Shown here: positions 1-13,400 of the stretch, one piece after another
How positions within the stretch are numbered: the first letter of the stretch is position 1
Layout of the letters: every line of letters begins with the position of its first letter
Origin: Todiramphus chloris collaris
Lineage: Eukaryota > Chordata > Aves > Coraciiformes > Alcedinidae
DNA: 64,000 nucleotides
Assembly: GCA_025345505.1 (NCBI GenBank)
Contig: JANVCC010000018.1
Span: forward strand, 11,972,231 to 12,036,230
Direction: 5' to 3'
The notes under the pieces: model-generated
What the model saw: the letters and a program-made list of their open reading frames with translations, nothing else
Database searches by the model: none
What the model was told of the DNA's origin: nothing
Made by a program: the position numbers and the translations under genes

Positions 1-3000
1 AGGTAATGGCATGTGGGAGTTTCAGAGGGATATTCTAGATCACTCACCAACTCTTTTCTTTCTCAAAGGCAGAGGTTATTTTCCTTCATGAGACATCTAT
101 GAGGCAAGCTAAATAATAGCAATAAGCCTAATGCCTGTAAGGATAGGACTTTGGGGAACCTAAGTGGGTTGAGCCAATTCCTTTTTCTTGTGTAAAGCCT
201 GGCAGTGATGTGTCCCAGTCTCTACTCCATGCTGCAGCATGTTCTCACACTCACTACACAAGAACAGGGGCTCCCAGAAGCGCAGTGGGCTGTAGAAAAC
301 CCTCTTTCTTCAGAGACTATGCACAGCAATTCCAAGGTACTGAGCTACTTAGGTATCCAAGGATAGATTTGAAACTGTCTATTCCTGGTGCCTTGGTGAG
401 AGAGTGACTGGAGGCAAACATTACATGCAACAGTCATTTAGAGGTTAACCTTAATCTATGCATTGCAGTAGGTATTTGTTGATTTTCTTTTCAGACTGTT
501 TTCAACAGCTGGGTACCAGAGCCTCTTTTTTTTCCAGTTTCTATACAAACCCCAAAGAGCTCATATCTTTGGATGCCAGGGTTGACAAATCACCACTGTC
601 ATCAGCCATTGCTGCATACAATTTTCTGAGAAAGAAAATATGATTTTCTAGAACAATTACAAAGGATTATTTGTTTAAATACTTCACATTATTCAGAAGG
701 AATGATGATATTCATAAATTCAAATATAGTGGTTTGTATATACCAAACAGTATACACTTCTTTTCTGAAGGCACCTGTGCTGCTGTACATAATCAATTGT
801 AGTGATACACAGCATGTGCTAGTGAAACAGAAATGTTTCTTTATTGTGAATTGAAGCAAAATAGCATAAGAAGATCAAATTGTATGTTAGATAGTTCTGT
901 TAGATTTTAGGGTGTGGGGTTTTTTTAGGATTGCTTTTGTTTTCTGCAGTTACATCAGTCTAAAATCTGATTGTGAAAAAAAAAAAAATCTATACTCAAT
1001 TTTCTTCCTTGGTTAACTCTGTTAGGGCCAGTGAAGTTAACACAGAGAACGTATTTATCCAAGCATTCTTATTATTCTGGTACAGATGGTTTCAGTGAAA
1101 AAGGATAAATATAAATCATAAAGTCAGTTAATGTTAAAGCAACCCTATTAGTACACATCTTAAGCATTAAAAGAAAGAAAAAGAAAAACAAATACAAAGT
1201 CTTGGTTCCTGCATTCCTTGCAAATACAATGCTCTTGCTTGTTTGCACTGTGCATTTCAGATGTATGAGGAATACACAACTGGATCCTTAAAATAAAAAT
1301 TATAATCATGTCTGTGAATGCCATTTTAAAACAAGAAAACACACTCCATCAGTCACAGGCAGTTAGAGGCACAGTCAATCTAAGGACATACAATTTTTCC
1401 AGTGGATGTGTTGGGTTTTAATGGGCAAACCTTACTATTCAATTACATTGTTATACAAGAGTGGCAAAGCAGATTTAGGTGTTACTTTTTCAAAACAAAT
1501 ATAGCTCAGCATTTTCTACCTTAGTCTGTTCATGTGCTTGATTAAACATGTTTATAAATAGTTCCCCTCATCTTCCTTACAAATGCTTTGTGTTCATAGA
1601 GAGAGGCTGGTTCATAGCACAGGCTACTGGAATGAAATTGAGATGCAAAATTGAAGCAAAGATTCTTTAAGACAGAAAATACAGAGCATTAGATGATCTC
1701 CAAAGGAGCCTTCTAACCTCTACCATTCTGTGTGAATCTCTGTGTGATCTGAGGTCAGGAGTTTGGCTTTTAGGTTCATTGTTCCATTTTCTTACTCAGT
1801 GTACCAGACTGATACATAATTCAGGCAGAAGAGTCTCTTGACATTGATTTTTATTGTCTCTTATTTCATAGCCTGAGTATTTGTCAAAAACCACCTTGTG
1901 CTCCTAGGAGGAAATGAGTAGGTGTTGTAATAGGAACAAGTCTTAAGCTTTAATTGGTACAATAGAACCACTGATAACATGTACCACTCAGTAGGATTCT
2001 AACAACAATAATGAAAGCCATTGCATCTTTGTTACCTTTTTACAAATGATCATCAATTAAAATAACAATGATCAAAATTCCAGAGAAATTCCTGACTTAC
2101 AGAGGAGAAGTTTGTGTTGCAATTCTACATGTTTTCACAATCCATTGATGGAAGTATCCGTACAGCACAAATTACTCCCAAAGTCCTAGTGTGCCGGATT
2201 TAGCAACTAATTTTTTTGGTGCCTTCACACTGCATTCATAACTGGAGATTTGAAAGAATCCATTTTCAGAGGTGCTGAACATCTACTGACCCTACTGATA
2301 ATAGTTTATTCAAGAAAGTCTTTTTGGATTCAATAAAAAATGAGCTTTTTGTTCCCTTTCTTCAGGTGCAGCTCAGGAGGTTGTCCACCTTCTAGCTATG
2401 GCTTGAACTAGCTGTGAATTATACCTGTCTAAAAGCTATGATTCTCCTTGGCTTTTAGCACGAATGCTTCTCTTGCTGTTTCAGTCTGCTAAAACCAAGT
2501 TCAGTAACTGAATGTAATAAGATTAAGGGCGTACAATAAATAATACACTGCAGTTTTATGACACAAAGCATTATTGCAAGTATAATTTCTACCAACACAT
2601 GTAATTTGATACTGCAAATGAATGTACAGTAAGTTCTTTGTGTAAATTAGGACCCGTGTGCATTCCTTATAAAATGTCAGCAATTAAAATGAAAAGGCAA
2701 CATATATAGCAGCTTGATGTTGTTTTTTTTCCCTAGCAAGCTGGATTAAAAGGAGTATAACATATTTGGCAAAGAAAATCTAACCAGCTTTAGAAGACTG
2801 TGTAATCCAATTGCTAATAAATGATTTGTGACTGTTTTCTTGGCATTCCATAAAATACACAAACAGCTTCCAGTGTAGGCCAAGAGTAAAAAGGGAAATT
2901 AATGTATATTACAGCAATATGTGAAAAGCAACAAATTACTTTACAAAGGGATAAACTTCATAACTACTCTGTTATTACTGAAACTAACTTACATCCACTC

Positions 3001-3730
3001 CAGTATGAAGCTTTGACTCAGTAAAGATCATGGGATTTGACTCTAGAAAGATTTGCTATTGCACTGATGTTAATTCAATGGAAGGATTTTTCCATGAGAA
3101 AGGTGTTCTGCAAAATGCATATTTCTAAGTCCTTTTTCAAGAAATGCTCCATAGAACTTCTTCTGCCCTTGTAATAAACATTGCCACATACACCAGTAAG
3201 AAAAATCTACCACCTACTGTTACAAAAGAAAAGTGGGAGGGAGGAAAACTGTGGTGGCTGATGAAGAGAAGATGGGTGGACACAGGTGGTGTTCAGTGCC
3301 CTATTGTCACTCTAAGTAGTAGAGTATGAGGTCATGTTGGCCATTAGTCTGAATAGTATGAGATTTCTTATATTCCTATGGAATATTTCAGATGTGATTG
3401 ATTGATAGCAAGATGGCATAACATAGTGACCATGTCAAGGATGAATGTGAAAAGCTGAAGACGTTATTTATGGTACAAAGACAATGTGTTATTTCAGGCT
3501 TTGTATGGAACAATCCGTTCCTACAAAAACATACAGACTTGGCATGAACAAGAATGCTGTATTTGAGATATGTAAGATTACTCTGCTGGACAACCATAAA
3601 TTTAAAACAGATTCATTTTCATTATTTCAGGCAGCCGAATGGATTATTTTCTCACTCTTCTACCAGAAGTCCATGATCTCAGAAAATCTCCAAAATCTGG
3701 GAAAGAGCAATGGCAAGATCTCACAGTATC
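1..3730. other. Intergenic AT-rich DNA, no gene seen
   Basis: No open frame here is longer than about 120 codons, and none resembles a known protein or is flanked by convincing splice sites. Composition is AT-rich with short A or T runs, for example near 977-989. I recognise no repeat family before the CR1 that begins near 3,731. This is probably part of the spacer beyond the 3' end of DDX1. Confidence 0.6.
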
Positions 3731-4356
3731 GCAGAATGGTAGGGGTTGGAAGGGACCTCTAAAGATTTGTCTACTCCAACCCCCCTGCCAGAGCAGATCA
3801 TATAGGAACAAGTTCAGGTGGCTTTTGAAAGTCTCCAGAGACATAGATTACACCAGCTCCCTGGGCAGCCTGTTCCAGTGCTCCGTTACCCTTACAATGA
3901 AGAAGTATTCCCTCACATTGAGGTTGAACCTCCTGTTTTCCAGTTTATGGCAATTTCCCCTAGTCCTGTTACTAGACACCCGTGAGAAGAGCCCAGCCTC
4001 ATCTTCCTGACACCCACCCTTTAGATATCTATAAGTATCTCCCCTCAGAGTCCTCTTCTCCAAGTTAAACAGACCCAGCTCCTCAGCGTTTCCTAATATG
4101 ATAGGTACTCCAGGCCCTTAGTATCTTAGTGGCCCTGCACTGGACCCTCTCCAGTAGTTCCTTGTCCTTCTTGAACCAGGGAGCCCAGAACTAGACACAG
4201 AAGAGAGTAGAGGGGGAGGAGAATCTCTCTAGTTACTGGCCACTACTCTTCCTAATGCATCCCAGGATGCCATTGGCCTTCTTGGCTACAAGGGCTCATG
4301 GTCATCCTGTTGTCCACTAGGACTCCCTGGTCCTTTTCGCAAGAGCTGCTTTAGCC
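3731..4356 (-). repeat. CR1 LINE fragment (3' part), minus orientation
   Basis: The left edge reads as the reverse complement of the CR1 3' end, with the phrase GGTTGGAAGGGACCTCT near 3,744. To the right it passes through the usual CR1 landmarks in order: 'CCTGTTCCAGTGCTCC' near 3,870, the 'gacacccaccctt' block near 4,010, and the 'ttgtccactaggact' block near 4,311. The element is therefore 5'-truncated and lies on the minus strand. Its open frames are chance frames inside the repeat. It has clearly diverged and carries small indels. Confidence 0.9.
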
Positions 4357-7300
4357 CTACATGCAGAAATTGGAAGGGAAACCAGAACCCAGAACCCATC
4401 CCAGAACCCATTATTTGAACAGAAGTCACAGAAGTCTTAAAAGCTCCTAAGCACTCTGAAATGAGCCCTCACTGTATCTAGTAGCAAAACAACTTGTCCC
4501 ACAGTTCCTGAGGTCTCAACTTCTTCTCAAATTAATGTATTATCTGACTTGGAAGACACCTAGATGACATCCAACAGAAAACAGTGGTTATCTTCTTGTT
4601 TCCACCTTTTCTTAATGACCATGTTAAAAAAATAAAAAAAAGACAGCATTCAATTTCCATCACTGATGAACAACATTCTGCTGCTCAGAGTCATGGGTGA
4701 ACATCAGGGACCTTTCCTGCAAACTCAGTATAACATTTCAACATCTTCACATGTTTAGTTCTGCTGGCAGTGCAGAATGAAGTCCCACTGCACTGTATGC
4801 AACGAAATTGTAAGAAATCATAGAGACAGAGTTCTGGGGCAGCAGTGCTATTACTGGTCACTAACAGTGTTTGACACAATACAACATACTGGGACAGAAG
4901 CACCTTATACCTATACACAGTATAGATTCATTTGTTGATAGCTATCTTAATTTTCTCATTGCAGATATCCCAATATCTGAAATAGGTAAAACGACAGCAA
5001 AACTTGACATTTTCCTTAGATTTTCCCTCTGTTTGATCTTTGTTACTTGGCAAGAATACAATTAGGGTATAACGCCATTATGTGCAGAGGGCAAACTGTT
5101 CTATATTTTATAGATAATACGCAATCCCACTATTAGATTTATATGGGAGAGAAGAGAATATAAATGTATATCCTTTACATTGACACTGGACATTTACATT
5201 GGAACCATCCACATACATTCATAGACATAACTACAAAGTACACTTGTTCTTTCCATACCTATAAATTCCAATCAATACTTTGGAGTTATATATTTAATAC
5301 ATGTGATATATATTCTATATTTCAAAAACGTTGTCTGCTAAAGCAAGTATATTACCACACTGTAAAAGCAGTAGAAAAATGGAACATTTCTAAATAAGTA
5401 TAAAAATTAATCAGTATCAGAGGTTAATATCTGAACACTTACATTCAGCTAAGCTTATATCATTAAATGTTCCTATTCTGGTATCTAGACCAACCATGAA
5501 TAATAGGTTTTAAACAATCTTACTAGTTTTAGCCAGTGCTTAAGATTTTAGCCTGTCTATTCCATAGTAAATAGCTATCAAATATTTTTGTGATGTGTCA
5601 TTTTAGCTGTATTTATTAATTGCTTAGATAATTGCAGTTGTAAATGGAATGCTTCACTGATTCTGTAATTAAGGAGTCTGAATTTGAAATAATTTATTAG
5701 GTCTTAATTTATGTGCTGTGAAATCTGTTAGATCATTTGTGAGTCAGTCTGTTGTCTAGAATAAAGGCATTGCTACAAAGGGATTTTAGGGTGAGGGTCA
5801 CCAGCATAATCAGAAACATACTCAGCCTGGCCTCCAGCTAAAGATTATATGCTTTTAAGTGTATTTCTGTTTTGCAAAATGGCCTTTTGAAGACTTAGCC
5901 ATTTCAACACAATTCCTTTTTTCTATATAAAAAGAGAAAAAGCAATTATTTTGCACTGTTGTTTGACTTCACCACCACCCCTTCCCCTAGATATAGATGA
6001 CCCAGCTGATCAAGTGTGAGAAGTACATTGCTCTCTGGTCTAACATGTCTGAACCTCTGGAATGAAATCTTCAAAGTTAGCAGCAAAAGTTGGCATTAAG
6101 ACTAAGCAGGGATTTGATTAAAGATTTGGATTTACCCACACAATAAATTGAGCCAAACCAATTCTTGTCTTGCACAAAGGCACACTTATGTTTTCTGTGA
6201 TGTAGGGAAGGAAGTGACATTGGTTGGCTTTCAATTGTAATTTATTGTATTCATCCATATGCTTATTGTAACACAGAGGATTTGTCAGTATGACCATTAT
6301 AAAAACAGGACTGGGGCTTTTCTGCTGCTAAACTCAGCTGTTACACATGATATTTGACTGAAGTCTCAAAGCTAGTCTGCTTGTACATGCCACTCTGAAA
6401 TTGAAACCTTATACTGAGACTGTCTTTAGAAATTTACATATAGGGTGGCTTAAGGAAAAAAGTGGAGCTGCTGAATATGTTTCTTTGGACAGGATTTATC
6501 TGACCAAATATATATGTCTATATGTCAATATATAAACATCCACAGATGTCTATATTATAGCCGTGCGTAGAAGATAGTATTTTAATTAATCATGTCCTAC
6601 AGAACCAAAGAAGAAAAGAGGTGTCATTTATTAATCCAAATTGATCAACTATAAAGTGAGATAAATGATGTGAAAGGCACACATAAGAGTACCTGTAAGA
6701 AGGGAATTAAAGGTGACCAAATTGTAGTCATCTAAAGTGAAGTGAATTTCACCCCCATCAGTATGGTAGACTGGAATGACCTGAAGTTTAATGATTTAAA
6801 GGTACTTTTATCCTAATAATGACCTTTTTAGGATTTTTTTTTTCATTGTTAATGTATTTTCTTTTAATAGCCAAGGAATTTATCCTCCATTAATCTCATC
6901 TACAAATATTTTGTCTCCAGACAAAGATGGAACTTACCAAATTTGGATCTATGACCATGGTCTTGGACTTTGCAGATTCAGCTTCACTGTCTTCAATGTA
7001 AAAAATAAATTTAAAATACAGAACAGGTGCAAGAGTGAGTCTTTCACTTTTTTATTCCAAAACTAGCTCTTCTCATGCTTACTTACACTCATGATCACTC
7101 AACCTTCTTTTACTCTATAGCAGATATTCAGAGGAAACACTTACTGGACAAAAACTATCCATGAATATCAATACTTCAATACGAAGTAACGAGCAAATTG
7201 TTTTCTGACAGGAGTTTTTTCACTGAGCTAAAACCAACTGGAGTAGAATATTAGGAAATGGAGGAAAATGTGTGTAATAGTAATATTAGAGGGTAAAAAG

Positions 7301-7959
7301 CAGAGGGAAAGATATAACTAATAAATGTGAAAAATAATTTAAAATGAAAAACAAAGAATAAATAAAAACATTTAAGTGAATTTTATTTATGCAGTCATTT
7401 AAAATTTCACTTAAATACACATCAGCTCCTGATTATATTAAATAGTTTCTACCAAAACCAGTGAGATAATAATGAAAAGTGTAATTTCTCTCTTAAACTA
7501 AATGAGATGGCTTTGGTCTCAGCGCAATCTGCAAGCAGTGAACTTTTCTTCTGTAGGAGCTCTAAGCTTAGTTCCTAAAAGGATATCTGAGAATGCAAGC
7601 ATAAGTGAAATATTAAGAAGTACAAAAACAACTGTTCTTCACATCATTAGATTCCAAAGATTTATTTTATGAAAATAACAAAAGCAAAGCAGAAAAAAAT
7701 ATGGCTTGTTGGTAGCAGTTGTCATAAGTGTCATTTTGGAGCTTGTGATTCACAAATTAATTAATTTTACAAATCATTGTTTAATCATGATTTACTCTTT
7801 TGCCATTGTCTCTTTTAATGTTACTTACTTTTAGAACATCTAAGCAAACCTATCTGCACAACACCAAAAGCTGAAGCAACAGTGTGGATTCCCTCAGGGA
7901 CATTAAAAATGCTTATGAGAAGACAAAAATAATAATTTAATTTTTTTTTACATGCTTGC

Positions 7960-8300
7960 TGTAATTCCCTACTTGACCTGCTGCTTTTTGCCCTGTTACC
8001 ATATTACCTGGATTCCCAGGAGTTTTCCAGCTCTCAGCCAATAACCGTTATGCAGGAGGAGGAAGAGGGAGTGTTACATGTCTGTGAGAATCTTTGCAGT
8101 TTGTTGCCACTGAGTGAATTGGAACAATTAAGCTTTGAGGAAGTGATTTATACACACACATCCATCACATATAACCTGCTCTGCTCTGTTAACTCTGTTT
8201 GATCTCTGGAGGGTTGAGTAGATTAGGGAGGGTCTTCACACAGAGGTTTCATTAACAGCCAATTGGTTAACCTGGCATGACTCCTGATTGTACATTTGGA
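7960..8300. promoter_or_regulatory. Candidate non-coding element (unproven)
   Basis: This stretch is less AT-rich and more complex than its surroundings. It contains motif-like words: GTTAAC at 8,189 and again near 8,266, and an inverted CCAAT context in 'agccaattggttaacc' near 8,258. It has no open frame of note. That it could be a conserved enhancer-like element is inference only; cross-species conservation would be needed. Confidence 0.15.
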
Positions 8301-10264
8301 TACTTTAAAGTGGGAATAAAAAAAAGGGGGGGTGTGAGTGAGAATTTAATTGGTATTATTTCCCAGTTCAGGAAACACCAATCATGCTGTTAGAGAGAAT
8401 TTTCTTCCGATTTCCTTGATTTTTTTTTTTTTTTTTTTTTATAGCCAGTTTAGAAAACAGTTTTGAGGTTTACAGTTTAAGCCCTTCAAAAACACTGATC
8501 ATAATATGTGAATTTGGGCAGCATGAAGTACATTGGTAATGAAAGAGCACATTAAATATCCAATCATAAGCCACAAAAAGTTTGATATGACCATCCAGTT
8601 TAATGAGATGGCCAGGCAGTTGCACTTTTTAAATATACCAGATGACTGGTTCTTCTCTTACTATCATCTGTTTGTCTCTTTGGAAGGTGGGAGAAGAATC
8701 TGATCAAGTCAAATGGTTGATACTATTGTAAAATAAAGAACAAAGTCAGAATCACATAATATGACATTATTGATTGGAAATTTTGAGCAGCATACAGTTT
8801 TGGAACAGAATAACTGGAGTTGCAGCAGTGACTTCCCATGCAAGCACAGCACTCTGTTTCTCCGTGGTTTACAGAAGAGAAATATACTATTGATGAAAGG
8901 ATTAAATTTAGTACTTCACAAAATCCCTAGAAATCAAATGTCTAGTTTCAAACCAGCAAAGTGCTCGCTATAGTTTTACAACTAATAAACTGATGAAAGC
9001 TCATGAAAATTCCAAGTTTCTTATCAGATTGAAGAACTTGGAAGAAAATAGACAATCAGCAGTAATTTTGGGGAAATGTGGAAAAAGTTGACAGAGGAAC
9101 TATGTGGGTTTATTAGTTGTAACTATGACAACAAGATGGAAAAATTTGGCAATGGTTATTAATATTTATTTCAATAACATCACAAAGGTCTGGTGCTACC
9201 TTCTATATAAGCTGTCATAATCTATGACTAATGAAATATTTATCCATTATTAATACCAACAGTCCACTGTGTTTCAGACCCTGTCTCTCTCATATTCTCT
9301 CACCCCCCACATCCTAGATGTCCAGGAAACCAGATGTGCTCTGTAACATGCCTTGATATTTAAACGATAACAGACTATTTAGTACAAAGCTTTGGAAATT
9401 TACTCTTTCATATTAAGGTTACAATTCAAGCCTCACTGGCATTTGCAAATGTGGTAATAACATACTAGAGAAGGAGACTGCTGGAAGGAAAGACTAGATT
9501 TAGGGCTTCATGGATGAAAAGCAGCAACCTTAACTGATTACACAATTTTATTGGTAGTCAGATGCTTTTCCTGCTGAATAGTTTTCCGTATTTCCTTTAC
9601 CTTTCATTACCTTTCTCCTTTAAACCTTTGCAAGAAAAATACAACAGTCCTATCATCAGCTTCCCAACATGAGCAGCCCCTTTTCCATGATGGCAAGGAT
9701 ATGAGCACAGCTACTGCCTTATATGATCAAGCGAGAGATTCTTCTAATCCAGTAGAAACCAATTTTTTTTAATCCATTACAATGTTTTTATTAATGTTAA
9801 GAATAATTTCTCAGTATATATATATTATCCATACACAGACACCCTATGTGTCCTTATACTCTTTATATCTTGAGTTTTCCTCTATTTTCTATTATCATGA
9901 ATTCCACAATGTCAGCAGCAACTTCTTTCCCTGATAATGTCCTTTGACTTCATGAAAACCACTGTACAAACAGTATTTGTTTGCTTGTTTGCTTCCTGTA
10001 GTGAAATTGAGCTTTCCAGGATGATTAAGATGAACAGAAGCTATGTCAGTACGTCTTTGGAGATTTTATTGCCAGAAGAAGGAATGCCTCCTTTGACCTC
10101 CCCTGGCTATAGCGGACTTTGGATCTCGCCCCTTAGGAAATGGAAAGTCATGAAATAATGAGGATTATTTTCATTATGAAGGTACCAAAGTCAAATACCA
10201 AGTGGTATGTATTTATGATAGAACCCAAGCCTTTTGTTACCTTGTTTTAACCTGACATTTTTTA

Positions 10265-10620
10265 GTGGTTTATACAAGGGTTCAACACACTGTGTTGAAA
10301 AGGGGATTGATGCAGAGATGGAAGCAATCAAGTGAAGCAGCAAATGCCGCAGCCCATTTCAAAAGCATTCCTTTTCCAGGCCATCAGCTGCAGCAGCAGC
10401 ACGGGAAGCCTTCCCTGGTTTTACCGCTACCGAGCGGCAGCTTGATGGTGTTTATGTATTGTGGGACCCCACTGGCAAGGAGACCTGCAGCTCTGGAGCA
10501 CCAGAAGTGACATTAAGAGAAATGGGTACAATTGACAATGGAGCTGTTCACAGCACTAAGGCTGCGAGCCCATCAAGCATCCCCTCTATCATGTTTATTG
10601 CTCATTACTCAGCTTTAAAG
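10265..10620. promoter_or_regulatory. Candidate non-coding element, locally GC-richer
   Basis: This is an island of balanced composition within AT-rich intergenic DNA. It includes a CAGCTGCAGCAGCAGC E-box-rich stretch near 10,386 and a small inverted repeat CCGCTaccgAGCGG near 10,424. An 81-codon plus-strand frame covers it but has no recognisable domain and a low-complexity Q-rich patch. It may be a conserved element or simply chance composition. Confidence 0.2.
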
Positions 10621-11384
10621 AGGTTTTTTTTATCCTGAAGAATTTAACGGAAATATTTCCTTGCCTGATATTTTTCTTATTCAGCAAATGAACATCAAGT
10701 TTGACAGACATCTGTGGGACTATTAGTTCATAGGTTACATTTATCTTAAAACAATGCTACAAGGCTTACACAACGCTTCAGCGCAGGCTGTCAAACACGT
10801 TTGTCCTCCCCATTACACTGACTGAAACTGTTGTGTCACTGGGCTCTGTGTCTCCTTTTCAGGTCTATTAGGGCCCCTTATCTTACACTTTGGCTGCAAG
10901 TTATTTGATGCTGAAACCATACAGAGTTTTGTGTCTTTTTTTTTGTGGCCTCCAGGTGAGCCTATAACACCATAAATGTAATATTTACCTCAAAATTCAT
11001 CCTCTTTCACTCTTGTCCTCTGACACAGCAGCTCCAGTGCTAAGCCTGGGATGTTACAGTGATTTCCATGTCAAATGGATGTCAAGCACAGGAAGAGGAT
11101 TTTGCTTGATCCTGCAAGTAGAAAAATATCAATAACATTAGTCAAAAGGTAGAAGAGTTTCACAAATATTTCCAAAATACACTAATGAAGAAACCTCCCA
11201 TCAAGTTCAGTTGATGATGATGACAAAAAAAAACCCAAACAAAAATAGTATCTCACAAAGATATTAAAAAGCAGACAGTGGCATGTCCAAATAACTTATA
11301 TTTAAAGGTTTTGGAGACAACGTGTGAAGGAACTCTCTGAGCCATTAATGTTGATTTTCAATACATCACAGAACACTAGAGATG

Positions 11385-11775
11385 TTGCATAGAGCTGAAT
11401 GTTGTGCCAATATTGTAAAAGGGCAAATAAGATGACCTGGGTAATTATAGGCCTGTCACACTGACATCGATCCTAAGCAGAACAGCTGGCCAATACAAGA
11501 CTTGATTAATAAATTAAAGGAGGATAATATAATTAATGCCTATCAACATGGGTTTGCATCAAGCTAAACTGGTATCTTTTATGATGAAACTACAAGTTCA
11601 GTTAAAAAGGGAATAATGGAGAATTCATATATTTAGACCTCTTTAGGGCATTGATTTTGCAATCCCTGGTTTATTTATTAATTAAGAAACTATCCTGACA
11701 CAGCATAGCACATATCAGCAAAACTCTGTGACTGACAGGTCTCCAAATATAACTGCAAATGGACATGCAACATTG
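11385..11775 (+). repeat. Ancient CR1/L3-like LINE reverse-transcriptase relic
   Basis: The plus strand near 11,430-11,480 reads as a decayed reverse-transcriptase segment. The 'GACCTGGGTAATTATAGG' stretch encodes a D-L-G-N-Y-R-P-V-like core, typical of CR1/L3 LINE ORF2 ('NYRPVSLTS' region). Downstream words such as 'caacatgggttt' and 'gaggtctccaaatataa'-like text also follow the old amniote CR1 order. Frames are broken by indels and stops. It is much more decayed than the young CR1 copies elsewhere in the window. Confidence 0.75.
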
Positions 11776-11783
11776 AGAATGTA

Positions 11784-11804
11784 GGGGGTTGGGGGGGGGG
11801 GGGG
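11784..11804. repeat. Poly-G tract
   Basis: A short G run, TT, then 14 consecutive G at 11,791-11,804. Length is likely polymorphic and hard to sequence. Confidence 0.95.
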
Positions 11805-12882
11805 AATCCACACATGTTATTTGTATCAAAAACCTGTAAAAATCCACTTTATAAATATATACCTGTATTCACATATGTATGAATCCATCAGGATTAGTAA
11901 CTAATTAAGAGAAGGACAAGGTGGTACAAGCCACCTCATAACCTAACCATAAACAAGCACTTTGATCCTAAATTTGGCCACCATAGTAGTACTTCTGCGA
12001 ATAATCACCATTTCTAGGTTACAACCTCAAACAGTCTCTGGAAGTAAAAAGAAAGGGCAGAGTGGGAGCAGAGAGAGACAGAGAATGAGAGAAGTATCAG
12101 TGAATTACCAGCTGAGCAAAAGTTGACAGCATGATCCTCTACTTGAACAGGCAAATACAAACACTGGGCACAGAAAGAGTATGTTCCTGAAGAATATCAT
12201 ATAGACCTGAATTTCCTAGATAAGATTTACGTTTCTTTGCTTTTACATTTTAGTCAGACCCTTTATTTACATGGATTTTTTTGGTTGTATCTGTAAAATA
12301 TTTAAGTGTTAATGTAAACAGCATCATTATCCTATATTGTGAGAAGCATAAAAGTATATGAAAGTAATAGATTCCTTGACATACAAGAGGATTAATATGT
12401 ATGAATTGAGTTTTTCTGTATTCTCTGAACTCACATTTCATGGAGAGACCAAATTTATAGATAGGGAAAAATCCCTCATGCAGTTTCAGCTTCATAGGAG
12501 CTTAACATAGAAACATGAGGTGTATGTGGTCCAAGAAGCACCATTGTAAATTAAATTTCAAGATGAAGAATGTTATACCATTAGAGAGTATTACTTGAAG
12601 GGGTGATTTTTATTTTTTCTTTTAACTGAATATTATAATTTAACTTTTAGACCTGAGAGTTTGGGCTGTTCTGTGCTGTTTCAGAAAGCCTCAGTGCATG
12701 TTATGCAGTAAAGCTTTTTAGATAGATGTTTAGCAACATAGCATGCAATTTAAGTTAAAGAATGACCACTTTTTGTCATCAGCATATTAGTATTTTCTGG
12801 ATTTCTGTGACAAAGCTTCCACCAAAATAAATGTACTGCTAAAGACAAAAGCATTTAAAATTGATTTCCATTAGCAAATTCT

Positions 12883-12975
12883 ACAAAAAAAAAAAAACAA
12901 AAACAAACAGAAAAAAACAACAAACAAACCAACCAAAAACAAACAAAAAAAACCCCACACCCCAACAAAACCAAT
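12883..12975. repeat. A/C-rich low-complexity tract
   Basis: A poly-A run grades into A/C words such as 'caaacaaacc' and 'aaccccacacccc', with almost no G or T. It is one of several similar tracts in the window. Confidence 0.9.
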
Positions 12976-13380
12976 CACCTATATTTGTAGGAAAAAACCC
13001 ACTACAATAAAAATGACCAGTATTACACAGCCCTTTTGTGGTATCTTCATGATGCTAATGCCACTTATCTATAATGCACAGTAGCACTCCAAGACTTTTT
13101 AAAAAGTGATCATCCAGACTGTGCCTTAGTCTTTGAAATAGACTTTTGAACAGTTATTTCTGTCTTTTTCTCCAGTTCTTATGTAGAAAGGCAGCTGATA
13201 TCCAATAGTCATGTTGCTTTATTGCTCTCTTTCAGTAACTCAGCAGGCGTGGGACTTTGTTTGGCTACAATTCCTTTACCTAAGAAATAATTTAATTCAA
13301 ATGAAGTGACAGCAAGGTAGTGTTGAGGCTAATTAAACAGCCCAAAGATAATTTTTTAAGTTTGTCATTTTGAAAACATT

Positions 13381-13400
13381 TCCATATATATATATATGGA
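13381..13400. repeat. Perfect 20-bp TA palindrome
   Basis: The 20 bases TCCATATATATATATATGGA equal their own reverse complement. This is a short dinucleotide repeat with a symmetric cap and can extrude as a small hairpin. Confidence 0.9.

Larger units (their letters stand above)
4357..11384. other. Intergenic AT-rich DNA with a long T run, no gene seen
   Basis: No supported gene. A run of about 20 T lies at 8,421-8,442. A TA-rich patch is near 6,508-6,535. Two less AT-rich patches, about 7,960-8,300 and 10,265-10,620, differ from their surroundings and are listed separately. The short open frames (about 70-80 codons at 8,761, 9,937 and 10,265) show no family signature and lack coherent splice context. 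Confidence 0.55.

Noticed and set aside
3639..4063. Open frames of 66-123 codons near 3.6-4.1 kb
   Set aside because: They are mostly inside a minus-strand CR1 copy, with no coherent ORF2 frame.
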